Made by a program: the position numbers and the translations under genes. Of a stretch of DNA of 64,000 nucleotides, positions 62,767-64,000 are shown one piece after another. The notes under the pieces were generated by a model that saw only the letters and a list, made by a program, of their open reading frames with translations, was not told the DNA's origin and did not search any database. Location of the stretch: contig CANQGG010000002.1 in the NCBI GenBank assembly GCA_947601655.1, positions 1 through 64,000 of the forward strand, given 5' to 3'. The DNA is from an uncultured Akkermansia sp. (GTDB taxonomy: Bacteria; Verrucomicrobiota; Verrucomicrobiia; Verrucomicrobiales; Akkermansiaceae). How positions within the stretch are numbered: the first letter of the stretch is position 1; each line of letters begins with the position of its first letter.

Positions 62767-64000
62767 TCATTTTCCCTGTTGCAAAAAAATTCTGCGCAAG
62801 TGGTCAAGACGCTCAGCAATGCGGCTTTCCAGCCCATTGTTGGTTGGATGGTAGTAAGAGCGTCCCTCCGGAAGGTAAGCTTGGGGGACGTAGTGTTCCT
62901 CTCCGAAATCGTGGGCATATTTATAAGTGGTCTCTTCCACTGTCGCACCGCGCAGGCGTGCAAGTTTTTTGCGGGTAGGGGTGGCGATATGATCCGGGAC
63001 AGCGAGAGTTTTTCCCTCTCTGACATCTTGCATGGCAGCTTCCAGGGCCATGTACGCGGAATTGCTCTTGGGGGCAGTGGCGATATAAACCGCAGCGTGG
63101 GCCAGTGGGATACGTGCCTCGGGCATGCCGACCATCTCCGCAGCGCGAGCGGCGGCGATGGCAACTCGCAGAGCATTGCTGTCTGCCAGACCTACATCTT
63201 CGCTGGCGCAGATGACGATACGACGAGCGATGAAGCGGATATCTTCACCAGCATTCAGCATGAAGGCAAGCCAGTAAAGAGCGGCATCTGGGTCACTGCC
63301 GCGCATGGATTTGATGAAGGCGGAAATGGTATCGTAGTGTCCATCCCCAGCACGGTCGTATCGCAAAGCCTTCTGCTGGATGGATTCCTCTGCCACGGAC
63401 AGGGTAATGGCGATGCGCCCATTCTTTCCCGGAGGGGTGGAGAGAGCTGCTACTTCTAAAGCAGTGAGGGCTTTGCGAGCATCACCGTCCGCTTTGAGAG
63501 CCAGGTGCTGTAGAGCATTCTCATCTACATCGAGGGGCATCTTGCCCAGACCGCGAATTGAGTCGTTTTTTGCGCGTAACATGAGGGCTTCCAATTCTTC
63601 TGCCGGTACAGGTTCTAGCGGGAAAACCTGAGAGCGGGAGAGCATAGCCGAATTAATGGCAAAGAAGGGGTTCTCCGTGGTGGCACCAATGAAACGCACA
63701 GTGCCGCGCTCCAAATGAGGTAGTAGGACATCCTGTTGAGCTTTGTTGAAACGGTGCAGCTCATCGACGAAGAGGATAGTTTTTTGCCTGTGGAGGGTGA
63801 GCCGTGCCTTAGCTTCTGCAATTTTGTCGCGAATTTCACTCACGTTGGATTCTACCCCATTAAGCATCACGAAAAATGAGCTTGTTTGACGCGCAATAAC
63901 ATAGGCCAACGTAGTTTTTCCCACCCCTGGGGGACCGTAGAAAATAAGCGAGGAAAAGCGATCTGTTTCAATAGCTCGACGAAGTAGCTTGCCTTTTCCC
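62767..64000 (-). CDS. rarA: RarA/MgsA AAA+ ATPase, truncated by the window edge
   Basis: IFYGPPGVGKTTLAYVIA, ILFVDELHRFNKAQQDVLLPHLERGTVRFIGATTENPFF; reading frame open to position 64000. Confidence 0.93.
   Translation of the reverse strand, partial: GKGKLLRRAIETDRFSSLIFYGPPGVGKTTLAYVIARQTSSFFVMLNGVESNVSEIRDKIAEAKARLTLHRQKTILFVDELHRFNKAQQDVLLPHLERGTVRFIGATTENPFFAINSAMLSRSQVFPLEPVPAEELEALMLRAKNDSIRGLGKMPLDVDENALQHLALKADGDARKALTALEVAALSTPPGKNGRIAITLSVAEESIQQKALRYDRAGDGHYDTISAFIKSMRGSDPDAALYWLAFMLNAGEDIRFIARRIVICASEDVGLADSNALRVAIAAARAAEMVGMPEARIPLAHAAVYIATAPKSNSAYMALEAAMQDVREGKTLAVPDHIATPTRKKLARLRGATVEETTYKYAHDFGEEHYVPQAYLPEGRSYYHPTNNGLESRIAERLDHLRRIFLQQGK

Overview
A 64 kb bacterial chromosomal segment. 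Gene content suggests Verrucomicrobiota, perhaps Akkermansiaceae-like, but that is inference and untested. Most of it is core genome: tail-specific protease, radC, RumA/RlmCD-type methyltransferase, xerC/D, rho, yebC, tRNA-Pro(CGG), pepP, rpmJ, metX, dus, fmt, rpoD, pdxH, corA, argB, nadK, two pilT genes, folD, secretin, rarA. The accessory part is a long minus-strand surface-glycan locus at about 14.0-29.6 kb. It combines a complete predicted 2-hydroxyethylphosphonate (HEP) pathway with a CDP-glycerol-phosphotransferase-like transferase, DUF4422/GT8/GT2 glycosyltransferases, UDP-Galf and UDP-xylose genes. The pathway consists of a cytidylyltransferase-PEP mutase fusion, phosphonopyruvate decarboxylase and a phosphonoacetaldehyde-reductase-like Fe-ADH. 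The best candidate for an undescribed system is therefore a phosphonate-decorated exopolysaccharide made via CMP-HEP. A second notable locus at 32.2-35.4 kb has a PFK paralog lacking the catalytic Asp, an S11 DD-carboxypeptidase-like lipoprotein lacking all three catalytic motifs, and an intact PFK. Other observations: a galE reduced to a 78-codon remnant with an extra amber stop, a fused DUF4422-GT8 protein with a degraded GT8 active site, an 8 x 42-bp histone-H1-like repeat at the start of rpoD, a duplicated 211-bp noncoding repeat, a ~200-bp inverted-repeat element, and a small secreted ORF missed by the ORF track. All calls come from reading the sequence by eye; no searches were run.
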